A DNA stretch of 64,000 nucleotides from Fluviicola sp. (GTDB lineage: Bacteria; Bacteroidota; Bacteroidia; Flavobacteriales_D; Crocinitomicaceae). The position numbers were made by a program, and so were the translations under genes. A model generated the notes under the pieces. It was not told the DNA's origin. It did not search any database and saw only the letters and a list, made by a program, of their open reading frames with translations. The stretch is from contig JARWZO010000019.1 in NCBI GenBank assembly GCA_029866325.1, forward strand, positions 62,001 to 126,000, in the 5' to 3' direction. Below, one piece after another: positions 29,222-38,418 of the stretch. How positions within the stretch are numbered: position 1 is the stretch's first letter; every line of letters begins with the position of its first letter.

Positions 29222-29695
29222 ATGAACAACAACGACATCATTCGCCGCATACGCTATACCTTCGATTTGAACGACGATACCATGATGAAGCTATTTACGT
29301 CAGCCGGATTGGAAGTGACGCGCGCCGACATCAGCGATTGGTTGAAAAAGGATGACGATCCGTTACAGAAAAAACTCAACGACAACAAATTGGCTTATTT
29401 TCTCAACGGATTCATCATCAAAAAACGTGGGAAACAAGACGGTCCGCTTCCGGTTGCCGAAAAACAGCTCAACAACAACATTATTTTCCGCAAGTTGAAA
29501 ATTGCTTTAGCCTTGCAGGATGACGATATCATTGAGATTCTTCAAAGTGTTGATTTCCGTTTCGGAAAACACGAATTGAGCGCTTTGTTTCGCAAACCGG
29601 ATCACGATAAATTCAGACCCTGTAAAGATCAGGTATTGCGTAATTTCATCTACGGACTGCAGGAAAAATTCCGTCCGAATGGTGAGCGCGATTAA
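29222..29695 (+). CDS. DUF1456 family protein (YehS-like)
   Basis: About 157 aa made of two similar helical repeats: IIRRIRYTFDLNDDTMMKLF with DISDWLKKDDDP, and IFRKLKIALALQDDDIIEIL with ELSALFRKPDH. This twofold pattern defines DUF1456. The ATG at 29222 (MNNNDI) is chosen as the family start; an ATG 9 bases upstream is possible. Its role is unknown in all species. Confidence 0.85.
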   Translation: MNNNDIIRRIRYTFDLNDDTMMKLFTSAGLEVTRADISDWLKKDDDPLQKKLNDNKLAYFLNGFIIKKRGKQDGPLPVAEKQLNNNIIFRKLKIALALQDDDIIEILQSVDFRFGKHELSALFRKPDHDKFRPCKDQVLRNFIYGLQEKFRPNGERD

Positions 29696-29730
29696 GCAAT
29701 TGTTGTAGTTTTAAATCAAATCCTTTCTTT

Positions 29731-30123
29731 ATGAATCAGTTTCGCTATACCATTTTGTATGTGAAAGACGTTACGGCAACGATTTCTTTCTACGAACAAG
29801 CTTTCGGGTTTGAGCGCATCTTTATTTCGCCGGACAATGACTACGGTGAATTGAATACCGGTTCAACCACTCTTTCGTTTGCGTGTTTGGAATTGGCGCA
29901 TTCGAACTTACGTGCCGGTTTCACAGAAAGTAATTTGACCAACAAACCATTTGCGATGGAAATTGGGATTACAACAGAAAATGTTGACACCACACTAAAA
30001 CTAGCACTTGAAGCCGGAGCCACTTTATTGGAAGAACCGAAAACCAAACCTTGGGGACAAGTGGTGGCTTACGTGCGTGATTTAGATGGTTTTTTGATTG
30101 AGATCTGTACACCGATGGGGTGA
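29731..30123 (+). CDS. VOC family protein (glyoxalase/bleomycin-resistance fold)
   Basis: A 130-aa single-module vicinal oxygen chelate protein. It starts MNQFRYTILYVKDVTATISFYEQAFGF and ends WGQVVAYVRDLDGFLIEI, with the typical paired beta-alpha-beta-beta-beta motifs. The metal-binding Glu near the end (IEICTP) is kept. Substrate unknown. Confidence 0.85.
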   Translation: MNQFRYTILYVKDVTATISFYEQAFGFERIFISPDNDYGELNTGSTTLSFACLELAHSNLRAGFTESNLTNKPFAMEIGITTENVDTTLKLALEAGATLLEEPKTKPWGQVVAYVRDLDGFLIEICTPMG

Positions 30124-30146
30124 TTAACGAACAAACTTTTACTACT

Positions 30147-30866
30147 ATGAAAACCTTTCAAACAATAATCACTTTTTTACTTATCCATTGGGGAATTAGC
30201 TGTCAGGAAACGCGAAATGAGCTTCGTTTTGTAATTGACTATTATCCATTCCCACCAGTTTGTTCGGTTTGTTCACCCGATGAGAAAAGCGGCGAATGTA
30301 ATGAAGTTTACCTTCAAAAAGGGACATATCTGATTGACGAATCGGAAGTAACAGTCGTCATCGGTGAAAACGGTAAACCGAATGGAAGCTGCGTAAAGAA
30401 GGATATGCTCATGGAAATTACCTATAATATAGAAAACGGTTCACTCAAAAGCTACAGCACTGTAAACAATATGATGCCAGAGAAATTATACGTTTCCGAG
30501 TTGATTGACAGCACCATTATTACCAACAGCTTTATTGGAAAAACGAAAGTGAGTACAAGTAAAAACTATCTCTGGTCTCCGGGACAGCCGAAATTACTTA
30601 TTGAATATAATGCCTCAGGAAAACCAAAGACCATTGAACAAATAATAGGTTACAATACACTGAAACTGTATTACCAAAACGAACAGCTTTATAAAGTAGA
30701 GCAATTGGAAGATTTAACGGAAGTGATTCTCACTATGACAATTGATTATCAATCAGAAAAACCGACCTATAAAACAGTTGATGCTGACGGAAAAATTATT
30801 GAAAAAGGTGATTATAACTTAGCGAAATTAACAACGTTATTCCCTGATATTTTTCTTGATAGATAA
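30147..30866 (+). CDS. Lipoprotein of unknown function
   Basis: About 239 aa. The signal MKTFQTIITFLLIHWGISCQ ends in a lipobox-like GISC. Soon after comes a cysteine-rich stretch (VCSVCSPDEKSGEC) that could form disulfides or bind metal, then beta-rich sequence resembling toxin-immunity or MORN-like strands (KPKTIEQIIGYNTLKLYY). I chose 30147 over the GTG at 30120, which overlaps the VOC stop. Not recognised beyond lipoprotein. Confidence 0.6.
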   Translation: MKTFQTIITFLLIHWGISCQETRNELRFVIDYYPFPPVCSVCSPDEKSGECNEVYLQKGTYLIDESEVTVVIGENGKPNGSCVKKDMLMEITYNIENGSLKSYSTVNNMMPEKLYVSELIDSTIITNSFIGKTKVSTSKNYLWSPGQPKLLIEYNASGKPKTIEQIIGYNTLKLYYQNEQLYKVEQLEDLTEVILTMTIDYQSEKPTYKTVDADGKIIEKGDYNLAKLTTLFPDIFLDR

Positions 30867-30888
30867 AAAATCCTTTTTTTGTGACGCT

Positions 30889-32028
30889 TTATCGATTATT
30901 AGAGAGCTCCTCAAAAATCGCCAAGTCGCCTTCGTTTAATTCCAAGCCACGGCGTCTCATCATCTGATTCGCCGCTTCAATGGCTTTTTCCAATTTAAAC
31001 GGAACCAATTCATCAGCGCCTCCCCATGAAAACGATGGAAGGAATTTAGCGGGAAATCCGCCTCCGTAGATGTTGCACGAAACGCCTACAACTGTAGCGG
31101 TATTGAACATGGTATTGATGCCACATTTGCTGTGATCGCCCATTGTAACGCCCATGAATTGTTGTCCGGTTTCGGTTTCAGCTTGTTGTTCGTAAGAATA
31201 AGTGCGAACGGCGCTGTAATTGTTTTTGAGGTTGGATGTATTGGAATCGGCACCAAAGTTACACCACTCACCTACTAATGAATTTCCTAAGAAACCGTCG
31301 TGACCTTTATTGGAATACGCCTGAAACAAGGTATTGGAAACTTCACCTCCTACTTTGCAATACGGACCAATGGTTGTAGCTCCGTAGATTTTCGCTCCCA
31401 TTTTCAAAACGGCATGTTCACCCAATGAAAACGGTCCGCGAACCAAACAACCTTCCATGATTTCAGCGTCATTAGCAATATAAATCGGTCCGGCGGTTGT
31501 ATTGAGAATACTCGCTTCTACTTGCGCGCCTTCTTCCAGAAAAATCAATGCTTCATTTCCGATTACGGTATTGGTTTCTGATAGCGGTTGCGATGATCGG
31601 CCACCTGTCAACAGGAAAAAGTCGGCCACCAATACTTCGTCGTTTAAAGAATATAAATCCCAGCGTTGATTGATCACAATCGGTTCTTGTCCGGTAAACT
31701 GTACTTTCTCTGAAGCATTTCCTCTTCGTGCCAGCCAGTTTTCGCCCATCACTAATTGCTCATTTTCGCCCAAACACACCACAGCTGCCGCCAATTCTTC
31801 ATTGGGAATAACTGCCGCATTGATTTCAACGTTATCCTGAGCTTCAACTCGCGGAAATTTTTTCGTCAAGTACGCTTCCGTTTGAAAAGAGATTGTAGCT
31901 TCCGGAATCCATTTTGCCCAGCGTTCGGTGTTGGTCAAAATTCCCATGCGTAAATCGCCCACCGGACGTGTGAGTGTCAGTGGCGCAAAGCGCAAGTGTA
32001 AACCGTTATCGTGAAGTATGATGTTCAT
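30889..32028 (-). CDS. GlmU-like sugar nucleotidyltransferase (alternative bacterial GlmU type)
   Basis: A 379-aa protein. The N-terminus MNIILHDNGLHLRFAPLTLT with RPVGDLRMGIL is the signature of the Bacteroidota alternative GlmU family (TIGR03991 type); the C-terminal half is a left-handed beta-helix (IYGATTIGPYCKVGG, GEWCNFGADSNTSNLKNNY). A role as UDP-GlcNAc pyrophosphorylase/GlcN-1-P acetyltransferase is taken from the family. The 3' end abuts the convergent lipoprotein gene with a 22-bp gap. Confidence 0.8.
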   Translation of the reverse strand: MNIILHDNGLHLRFAPLTLTRPVGDLRMGILTNTERWAKWIPEATISFQTEAYLTKKFPRVEAQDNVEINAAVIPNEELAAAVVCLGENEQLVMGENWLARRGNASEKVQFTGQEPIVINQRWDLYSLNDEVLVADFFLLTGGRSSQPLSETNTVIGNEALIFLEEGAQVEASILNTTAGPIYIANDAEIMEGCLVRGPFSLGEHAVLKMGAKIYGATTIGPYCKVGGEVSNTLFQAYSNKGHDGFLGNSLVGEWCNFGADSNTSNLKNNYSAVRTYSYEQQAETETGQQFMGVTMGDHSKCGINTMFNTATVVGVSCNIYGGGFPAKFLPSFSWGGADELVPFKLEKAIEAANQMMRRRGLELNEGDLAIFEELSNNR

Positions 32029-32043
32029 GGTGTAAAAATAGGA

Positions 32044-32220
32044 ATTCTTTAAAAACTCCCATTTTCTTTAGACTTCAATCTATTCATGTAAAATAATGGG
32101 GGTCAACTTTACACGTTCAGTTTGTCATGTAAAGGATTTTAGTTTTTCTTTACACGTTATAGACTTCATGTAAAGATAATTGGAAAAACTTTACACGTTA
32201 GTTGTCTCATGTATAGAAAA
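32044..32220. repeat. 41-bp tandem repeat array with inverted half-sites
   Basis: The motif CATGTAAA recurs at 32085, 32126 and 32167 with an exact period of 41 bp; a variant CATGTATA is at 32208 and a decayed unit starts near 32044. Each full unit also holds CTTTACACGTT 22 bp after its start, so the half-sites TGTAAA and TTTACA alternate as inverted pairs. It lies upstream of the GlmU-like gene and downstream of the symporter gene. It could be an array of operator sites or a hairpin ladder; no spacer-like unique sequence is present. Confidence 0.75.
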
Positions 32221-32231
32221 TGATCTTTTCT

Positions 32232-33773
32232 TTAGGCGTGATCCAAAATGGTGGTTGAAGGTGCAGGCACTGCCGGTTTTGAAATGGCATACAATCCTAA
32301 AAAGGTCAATAATCCGTTCAGAATCAGCATTTCGTTACCGAAAATGTAACCACCTTGCCACTTTCCGTCGGGTAACAAAACACCACCTGTCATTGCTTGC
32401 GAGTATTTACTGATGAAAAAACAAATCACCGGAACAAGCACACATACGAACGGAACTAGAAACTCGGTTAAGCGACGTTTTAGGAAAATCCCGAAGGCAA
32501 ATAGGCCCAACAATGGTCCGTAAGTATAACTCGCTATTTTCAGGATCAGTGTAATGAGATCTGTTTTTGGGTTAGCATCTACATACCATTTTGTACCGAA
32601 AATAATGAGCAGGAATGCTAAGGAAAATCCGATGTGAACAATCAGTTTCAGTGATTTTTTTTGCTTTTCTTCGCGTTTGTTGAAGTTCAAGAAGTCGATG
32701 CAAAAACCTGTGGTCAGAGCCGTTAAAGCACTATCCGCCGAAGCATACGAAGAAGCTGTGATTCCTAGAAGGAAAAATACCCCAGCTATGGTTCCGAAAT
32801 TATTAAATGCCAAGGTTGGAAACGTATGATCGGTATTGGTTGGCAAATCTACACCTTTTGTATTTGCGTAAACATAAAGTGCACCGCCCAACAGGAGAAA
32901 CAAAAAATTGGTGATCACCAAAATGGTCGTAAACGAATACATGTTTTTCTGCGCATCGCCAATCGATTTACAGGTGAGGTTTTTCTGCATTAAATCTTGA
33001 TCAAGTCCGGTCATGGCAATCGCTAAGAACATCCCTCCGAAAAATTGTTTCGGGAAAAACATCGGTGAATTAGCATCATCAAAGAAGAAAATGCGCGACA
33101 TGGAATAACCATTGGAAGTTTTGGAAGTTGTTATCTTATCATACAATCCGCTTAAATTCACATCCAATGAATTGGCAATGATAATGGTGCAGATAATCAC
33201 TGAACTCACTAAGAAAATGGTTTGGAAAGCATCGGTGTATACAATGGTTTTTACACCACCTTTAAACGTATAAATCCAGATTAAACCAACGGTGGTGAAC
33301 GCAACAACCCAATACGGCACTCCAAGCTGATCGAACAAAAACAATTGCAGAACAACTGTTGCCAGGTACATTCTTACAGCCGATCCGAGCGTACGCGAAA
33401 GCACAAAAAAAGCAGCACCGGTTTTATAACTTACGATCCCGAAACGCTGATTCAGGTATTCGTAAATGGAAGTTACATTGAGTTTGTAATACAGCGGCAT
33501 CAATATTTTCGCGATGACGAGATAACCTAAAATATACCCCAATACAATCTGGAAATACCCCATTCCTTCAGATGCTACTTTTCCGGGAACAGAGATAAAC
33601 GTGACGCCCGAAAGCGACGTTCCGATCATTCCGAAAGCTACCAAATACCAAGGACTCTGACGATTTCCCGTAAAGAACGTATCCGTATTCGCTTTTCTGG
33701 AAGTCAGGTAAGCGATCACAATAAGGGCTAAAAAGTACCCGATCAGAATAATTGCTACTAGTGTTGGAGTCAT
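32232..33773 (-). CDS. Sodium:solute symporter family transporter
   Basis: A 513-aa inner-membrane protein of the SSS family with about 13 helices. Early motifs: YFLALIVIAYLTSRKANTDT with FFTGNRQSPWYLVAFGMIGT, and SLSGVTFISVPG, which matches the sodium-binding region. Also YEYLNQRFG and YASADSALTALTTGFCIDF. The solute is unknown; sugars, sialic acid, amino acids or vitamins are known for the family. Confidence 0.88.
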   Translation of the reverse strand: MTPTLVAIILIGYFLALIVIAYLTSRKANTDTFFTGNRQSPWYLVAFGMIGTSLSGVTFISVPGKVASEGMGYFQIVLGYILGYLVIAKILMPLYYKLNVTSIYEYLNQRFGIVSYKTGAAFFVLSRTLGSAVRMYLATVVLQLFLFDQLGVPYWVVAFTTVGLIWIYTFKGGVKTIVYTDAFQTIFLVSSVIICTIIIANSLDVNLSGLYDKITTSKTSNGYSMSRIFFFDDANSPMFFPKQFFGGMFLAIAMTGLDQDLMQKNLTCKSIGDAQKNMYSFTTILVITNFLFLLLGGALYVYANTKGVDLPTNTDHTFPTLAFNNFGTIAGVFFLLGITASSYASADSALTALTTGFCIDFLNFNKREEKQKKSLKLIVHIGFSLAFLLIIFGTKWYVDANPKTDLITLILKIASYTYGPLLGLFAFGIFLKRRLTEFLVPFVCVLVPVICFFISKYSQAMTGGVLLPDGKWQGGYIFGNEMLILNGLLTFLGLYAISKPAVPAPSTTILDHA

Positions 33774-33835
33774 AGTGACAAATGTAATAATTCAAGGGAA
33801 TATCGAAATACGCTAAAATTTCAACACAAAGGTAA

Positions 33836-33951
33836 TTCAACGCAAAGGCGCAGAGAACGCAAAGAACTGACGTGTTAACTGCTAATCATACGAGTATGGT
33901 CCATCCAATATTATTCTTTCAACTTTGCGAACTTTGCGCCTCTGCGTTGAA
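33836..33951. repeat. Near-perfect 29-bp inverted repeat (GCAAAGGCGCAGAG type)
   Basis: The arm 33836-33864 (beginning TTCAACGCAAAGGCGCAGAG) and the reverse complement of 33923-33951 (beginning TTCAACGCAGAGGCGCAAAG) differ at only about four positions. The element lies between divergent genes and contains no gene. Similar CAAAGGCGCAAAG-type units are dispersed in Bacteroidota genomes. Confidence 0.7.
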
Positions 33952-33996
33952 CATTTCACGAATGACTTTCGTTTGCACCATCTAAACAATATCACT

Positions 33997-34004
33997 TATT
34001 TTTG
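33997..34004 (+). promoter_or_regulatory. Candidate -7 promoter element (TATTTTTG)
   Basis: TATTTTTG fits TAnnTTTG, with TTTG 21 bp upstream at 33972-33975. The predicted transcript would begin about at the ATG of 34010. Confidence 0.45.
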
Positions 34005-34009
34005 ATGCA

Positions 34010-34369
34010 ATGACGGTAAACGGAAAAGAACAGCGACTGGCCGAATTGGTGCTTATCTTGTGGATGACACTTCAAGCATTCTATTGGGTTTCGCTGTTTG
34101 ATACCACAACCATGTTTCTTCCAATGGTGCTTGCTTTCGGATTGAATTTCAGCTTGACCGCACTGCATGTATGGTTTTATTTAACACATTCAACCGTTAA
34201 ACGCCGATGGTTGCTTATTGCTCAGGGTGTGGTAACAATTACTTTTTCAATGGTTGTTTATTTGTTGGTACGCAACTGTGGTTGTTATGTCATAACATGG
34301 CTCGATTTCCTTCCTAATATGTTAACGCTAGTGTTGTTGGGAATTGTAGGGGTGCGGTTTGTGCGGTAA
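34010..34369 (+). CDS. Small membrane protein of unknown function
   Basis: A 119-aa protein with about four membrane segments (LAELVLILWMTLQAFYWVSL, MVLAFGLNFSLTALHVWFYL, VVTITFSMVVYLLV and MLTLVLLGIVGVRFV). Charged residues are few and no motif is recognised. It is preceded by a good -7 element and followed by two palindromic repeats. Confidence 0.6.
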   Translation: MTVNGKEQRLAELVLILWMTLQAFYWVSLFDTTTMFLPMVLAFGLNFSLTALHVWFYLTHSTVKRRWLLIAQGVVTITFSMVVYLLVRNCGCYVITWLDFLPNMLTLVLLGIVGVRFVR

Positions 34370-34384
34370 TTCATTGCATTCATT

Positions 34385-34457
34385 GGCTCGGAATGCGTTC
34401 CGAGCCTACCGCACCAAACATTCATTGTATTCATTGGGTCGGAATGCCTTCCGAACC
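34385..34457. repeat. Two tandem GGCTCGGAATGC-type hairpins
   Basis: GGCTCGGAA-TGCG-TTCCGAGCC (34385-34406) is a perfect hairpin. A second, diverged copy lies at 34436-34457 (GGGTCGGAATGCCTTCCGAACC). Each is preceded by ATTCATTG, and the period is 51 bp. They are REP-like units between the small membrane protein and the DUF5686 gene. Confidence 0.7.
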
Positions 34458-34511
34458 TACTGTAACTTTTTGGGGTCTTTTCTGTCTTACCAACAACAAA
34501 ACGATTACTGC

Positions 34512-37004
34512 ATGATTCGATTGCTACTTATTATCTGCTTTATTCCATTTTCTTCGGCGGTTTTTTCACAATTACTGAAAGGCCAAGTAACCGACGCGCT
34601 CGGTGCACCTATTCCTTTTGCACGCGTGGGAATTGAAAACACCAGTTACGGAACCGTTGCCAATGCACAGGGAAATTTTCAGCTTGAATTGAAGTATGAA
34701 AGCTATACGGTCACTTATTCTGCAATGGGTTATGAAACGATTACCGAGAAAATTGACATTCAACAGGATGTTACACTAGTGACCATTGTATTGAAAGACG
34801 AAGCCACCGAGCTAGAAGAAACGGTTATCACCGTGAAATCACAAAAAAATCTCGGAAAAGAGATCATGAAACAAGTCATCGATAAACGTCCTTATTTCCG
34901 TGATCAGTTTTCAGAATACCAATGCAATACGTACTGCTTTACTTCGCTTGAAAAAGAAGAAGCCGACAGCATAAAAACCGATAGCATCATTTCCCGCAAA
35001 AAAATGAATCTGGTTGAATGGAACGGAACATCTTATTACAAAGCCAATAACCGTTATAAAGACGTTATTACCGCTTTTATTGATCTCACTGAACCGGCTC
35101 AAAATACAGGAAGCGTTTCGGTAGTAACCGGAGGCATGGATGACGAAATTCTGGAACCGTCAACCGGTATGGATGTCAATCCGTATTTGTTTGTAAACGG
35201 AATCAAAGATGCCGATATCAATATCTTCGACAACCTGATTGAAGCACCGGGACTTTCCATACGACCACTCATTTCGCCAATGGCATACAATGCCTTTTTG
35301 TACTACAACTTTTATGTCGAAAGTTCATTTTACGAGGACAATCAGAAAATTTACCAAATCAGAGTAGATCCGCGTTTCAGGGAAGAAGCCCTGTTTGAAG
35401 GCTCGTTATACATTCGTGATACGTCATGGGAATTGGTTTCATATACCCTGAACATTAACAAAGGTGCCCTCACCTACTTCAAAGAAATGCACTTGGTAGC
35501 CGACTTCGAAAAAATGGGACCGCGCATTGTACCAACTCGTCGCGAATATGTTTACCTCATCAAAGAAGGTAAGAAAAAAATTCACGGAAATGTGCGCCTG
35601 ATGCATTCCGACTACGGCTTTGCGATTGAAGATAACAACGGTAAATTCTGGTTGGAATCGACTGTCTACACGCCAGAAGCCTTCAACCGCGATTCGGCCT
35701 ATTGGAGCAGTATTCGTCCGTTTCACCTGAAACAGGAAGAAATCAATTTCATTCACCAGCAAGACAGTATCGCCAAATACTACGCCAGTGAAGACTATTT
35801 GAAACAGCAGGACAGCACTTATAATACGTTGAATATTTGGGATTTCCTTTTCAACGGTGTCGGCTTTAGAAATACGTTTAAAAAACAGGAAATCTACATC
35901 GACGGACTCATCGATCAGGTAGTTCCATTCGGTGTGGGTGGTTACCGCCACAGACTTACGGTTTCTTATGATAAAGCATTTAAGAACAACCACGAACTTT
36001 CCATCAATCCGATGGTTGATTACGGGTTCCACAACAAAGATCTCAAAGGACAATTGGGAGTTGGTTACATGTACAACCCCAAACGATTTGCCAAGTTTTT
36101 CATTGAAGGAGGCGATGTGTACGATTTTGTAACGGGTTATCAAAGTATTCAGGGAACTTTTGCTCCGGCCAACCGCGTACGCAACCGGAAACTAGAAATC
36201 TATCACCGATTGGAACTCATCAATGGATTGTACTTCAAAGCCGGAATCTTTTATTCGAACCGTTCATCAATCGACAACATCGAATACCCAAGTTGGGTGG
36301 ATAATTTTGGTTTCTTTTCAAAACCTGAACCGTTTGAAGGCTACAAAATTTTCATGACCGATTTCGAGTTTTCGTATCATTTTCGCCAGAAATACATTCT
36401 GAAAGGCAATCAAAAAATCATTATTGGTTCACAATGGCCGGTGCTATCACTTCAATATAAAAAGGGAATTCCGAATGTATTTGGCGGTCAGTCCAACTTT
36501 GATTATGCCGAATTGCGCGTGACCGATGAAATCAATCTCAATTCACTCGGACAATCGGAATTTAAGTTTACAGCCGGGTCATTTTTGAGAAAACAAGACT
36601 TGCGTTTGATTGAACACAAATACTTCCGTACGTCTGACAAGTTCTTCTTCTCAAACCCAATCAACTCGCAACAATTGCTCGACACAGCATTGAATACTTC
36701 CAACAGCTATATCTCGTTCAATGCCATTCACCACTTCAACGGCTTTTTCCTCAACAAAGTGTGGCTGCTCAATCGCCTGAAACTGGAGGAAACCGTGGGA
36801 GGAAGTTTTTTAGCCATCCCCGACGCCAATTTTGTGCAAGCTGAGTTATATGTAGGAATTGAACGGGTGATTCGTATTAGGAAACAACGTTTTAAAGTAG
36901 GTGTATATGCCGTGACAGCCGCTTCTTCGTTCAGCAAGGCAGATGTGCAACTGAAATTCGGGATCAACTTTTATGACTCGTTCAGAAGGAAGTGGGATTA
37001 TTAA
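34512..37004 (+). CDS. DUF5686 outer-membrane protein with CarboxypepD-reg-like domain
   Basis: About 830 aa. The start at 34512 gives the signal MIRLLLIICFIPFSSAVFSQ; the long upstream extension of the frame is translated repeat DNA. Residues 22-110 form a CarboxypepD-reg-like plug (LLKGQVTDALGAPIPFARVG; YSAMGYETITEKI). The rest is the DUF5686 region, rich in beta strands, and ends with FGINFYDSFRRKWDY, a C-terminal aromatic as in outer-membrane barrels. Function unknown; an outer-membrane location is inferred. Confidence 0.82.
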   Translation: MIRLLLIICFIPFSSAVFSQLLKGQVTDALGAPIPFARVGIENTSYGTVANAQGNFQLELKYESYTVTYSAMGYETITEKIDIQQDVTLVTIVLKDEATELEETVITVKSQKNLGKEIMKQVIDKRPYFRDQFSEYQCNTYCFTSLEKEEADSIKTDSIISRKKMNLVEWNGTSYYKANNRYKDVITAFIDLTEPAQNTGSVSVVTGGMDDEILEPSTGMDVNPYLFVNGIKDADINIFDNLIEAPGLSIRPLISPMAYNAFLYYNFYVESSFYEDNQKIYQIRVDPRFREEALFEGSLYIRDTSWELVSYTLNINKGALTYFKEMHLVADFEKMGPRIVPTRREYVYLIKEGKKKIHGNVRLMHSDYGFAIEDNNGKFWLESTVYTPEAFNRDSAYWSSIRPFHLKQEEINFIHQQDSIAKYYASEDYLKQQDSTYNTLNIWDFLFNGVGFRNTFKKQEIYIDGLIDQVVPFGVGGYRHRLTVSYDKAFKNNHELSINPMVDYGFHNKDLKGQLGVGYMYNPKRFAKFFIEGGDVYDFVTGYQSIQGTFAPANRVRNRKLEIYHRLELINGLYFKAGIFYSNRSSIDNIEYPSWVDNFGFFSKPEPFEGYKIFMTDFEFSYHFRQKYILKGNQKIIIGSQWPVLSLQYKKGIPNVFGGQSNFDYAELRVTDEINLNSLGQSEFKFTAGSFLRKQDLRLIEHKYFRTSDKFFFSNPINSQQLLDTALNTSNSYISFNAIHHFNGFFLNKVWLLNRLKLEETVGGSFLAIPDANFVQAELYVGIERVIRIRKQRFKVGVYAVTAASSFSKADVQLKFGINFYDSFRRKWDY

Positions 37005-37844
37005 CCTGAGTTCGTAAAGAAATTAACCACATAGACAACACTAGGAAACATAGGTTTGTTAAGACCAATTTCTAGGTACTCATTGTGAATTACGGTGATT
37101 GAAAACAGTGAAAATTGATTAGTCGCAATCATACCACAATTTCCCCTTACTTTTTGCCAAGGCTGAAAAAGTAAGCAAAACATCCTTTTTGCGCCATTCA
37201 TAGCCGCTCGTGAATAATGGCTCTTTCTGTGTTTTAAGGTCAAAAGTGGCAGATCAGGATCTGAAACGCAACGCACAGCAGATTTGGCAATCGCTGCGTG
37301 TTTTAGCGCTTTTGACAAAACACAACGAAACAGCCATTTTTCTTACTTCGCTTCCTTGAATTGGCGCTGTACTTAAGCTCAATATTAGATTAAAAGAAGG
37401 TTATTCGATACGAATCGTTGATTTTACAAAAATCGTCTAGTGCGTAATGAAGACTAATCAAAAATGAAATAGACAAAAATTGAACAGAAACCAACTTTGC
37501 GTTAAGACAAATAAAAAAAGAGGCTAACCGCGACAATTAGCCTCTTTTTTGCGCTTTTTTCGGGTCTCTTCTAATCCCCTAACTAAAAATGGACTCATTA
37601 ACGTGAAGCGATAATGAACGCCCTAATATACTGACTTTAAAAGAATTGTAATCGAAAAAAGTGTTTTTTTTCTAACAAAATCCAAAAATCAGTAATTACC
37701 GTAAGTTCAAACAAGAAACCACTTCGGTAAGCCGACAAATTGTGAAGCGGGATACCGTAATCAATCAACGATCTACCGTTTCAGAGTTGCGGAAAACCGA
37801 ACAACAACATGAAAATTGCTGTTGAAAAACGATGAAACGAAACT
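37005..37844. other. 840-bp noncoding gap between DUF5686 gene and ruvC
   Basis: No supported gene. Around 37140-37370 the sequence looks like degenerate repeat DNA, with a palindrome CAGATC-AG-GATCTG near 37233-37262 and an imperfect inverted pair around ACGCAACGCACAGCAG and CGCTGCGTGTT. At 37514-37550 there is a strong terminator-like hairpin. From 37560 to 37844 I see nothing. Confidence 0.6.
37514..37550. terminator. Strong bidirectional terminator-like hairpin
   Basis: A perfect 14-bp stem, AAAAAAGAGGCTAA / TTAGCCTCTTTTTT, with a 9-nt loop. It has U-tracts in both directions. It is about 300 bp past the ruvC stop (- strand) and 510 bp past the DUF5686 stop (+ strand), so it may end a long ruvC 3' UTR or an unannotated small RNA. 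Confidence 0.75.
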
Positions 37845-38402
37845 TCAACGAACTTTTCGGTCGGGATTCTGACTTAAAAAAGCACTCCAACCACTTACTT
37901 TCGATTTGTTGTTCTCACCAATTCCTCCTGAAAAATGGTGACAAACCGCTGCCGCCAAACCATCCGTAGCATCCAGGTATTTGGGCATTTCTTCGAATTT
38001 GAGCAAGGTTTGTAACATAGCTGCTACTTGTTCTTTGGATGCATTTCCATTTCCGGTAATGGATTGTTTGATCCGCTTGGGAGTGTATTCTTCGTAAGGA
38101 ATATCGCGGCGTAAGGCAGCTGCAATGGCAACTCCCTGAGCACGACCTAGCTTCAGCATCGATTGTACGTTTTTACCGAAAAACGGAGCTTCAATAGCCA
38201 TTTCATCGGGTTTGTATTCTTCCATCAATCCATCGATGCGATCAAAAATGCGCTTCAGTTTATCGGGCTGATTGGTGAGTTTATTGAGCTGGATAATCCC
38301 GAAATTGAGCATTTCCAGTTTCTTTCCCTTCACATGAATGAGTCCGTAACCTAGCACCGTAGTTCCGGGGTCAATTCCAAGAATTATTTTATCTTCAACC
38401 AT
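37845..38402 (-). CDS. ruvC: Holliday junction endonuclease RuvC
   Basis: Resolves Holliday junctions with RuvAB. The 185-aa protein has catalytic acidic residues in [16 protein letters not shown], the EAPFFGKN motif with [12 protein letters not shown], and [13 protein letters not shown] near the end. I set the start at 38402 ([13 protein letters not shown]), which gives the normal length; the longer frame overlaps the divergent gene. The intergenic distance to 38419 is 16 bp. Confidence 0.96.
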   Translation of the reverse strand: MVEDKIILGIDPGTTVLGYGLIHVKGKKLEMLNFGIIQLNKLTNQPDKLKRIFDRIDGLMEEYKPDEMAIEAPFFGKNVQSMLKLGRAQGVAIAAALRRDIPYEEYTPKRIKQSITGNGNASKEQVAAMLQTLLKFEEMPKYLDATDGLAAAVCHHFSGGIGENNKSKVSGWSAFLSQNPDRKVR

Positions 38403-38418
38403 TATTAGCGTGTGACGA

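Noticed and set aside
32044-32220. The 41-bp array as a CRISPR array
   Set aside because: No unique spacers of constant length and no cas genes; conserved blocks alternate within the unit.
34359-34511. N-terminal extension of the DUF5686 protein
   Set aside because: It is a translation of the palindromic repeats and precedes a clear signal peptide.
37001-37318. A 105-aa - strand reading frame
   Set aside because: It lies in degenerate repeat DNA, has odd composition and no recognisable domain.
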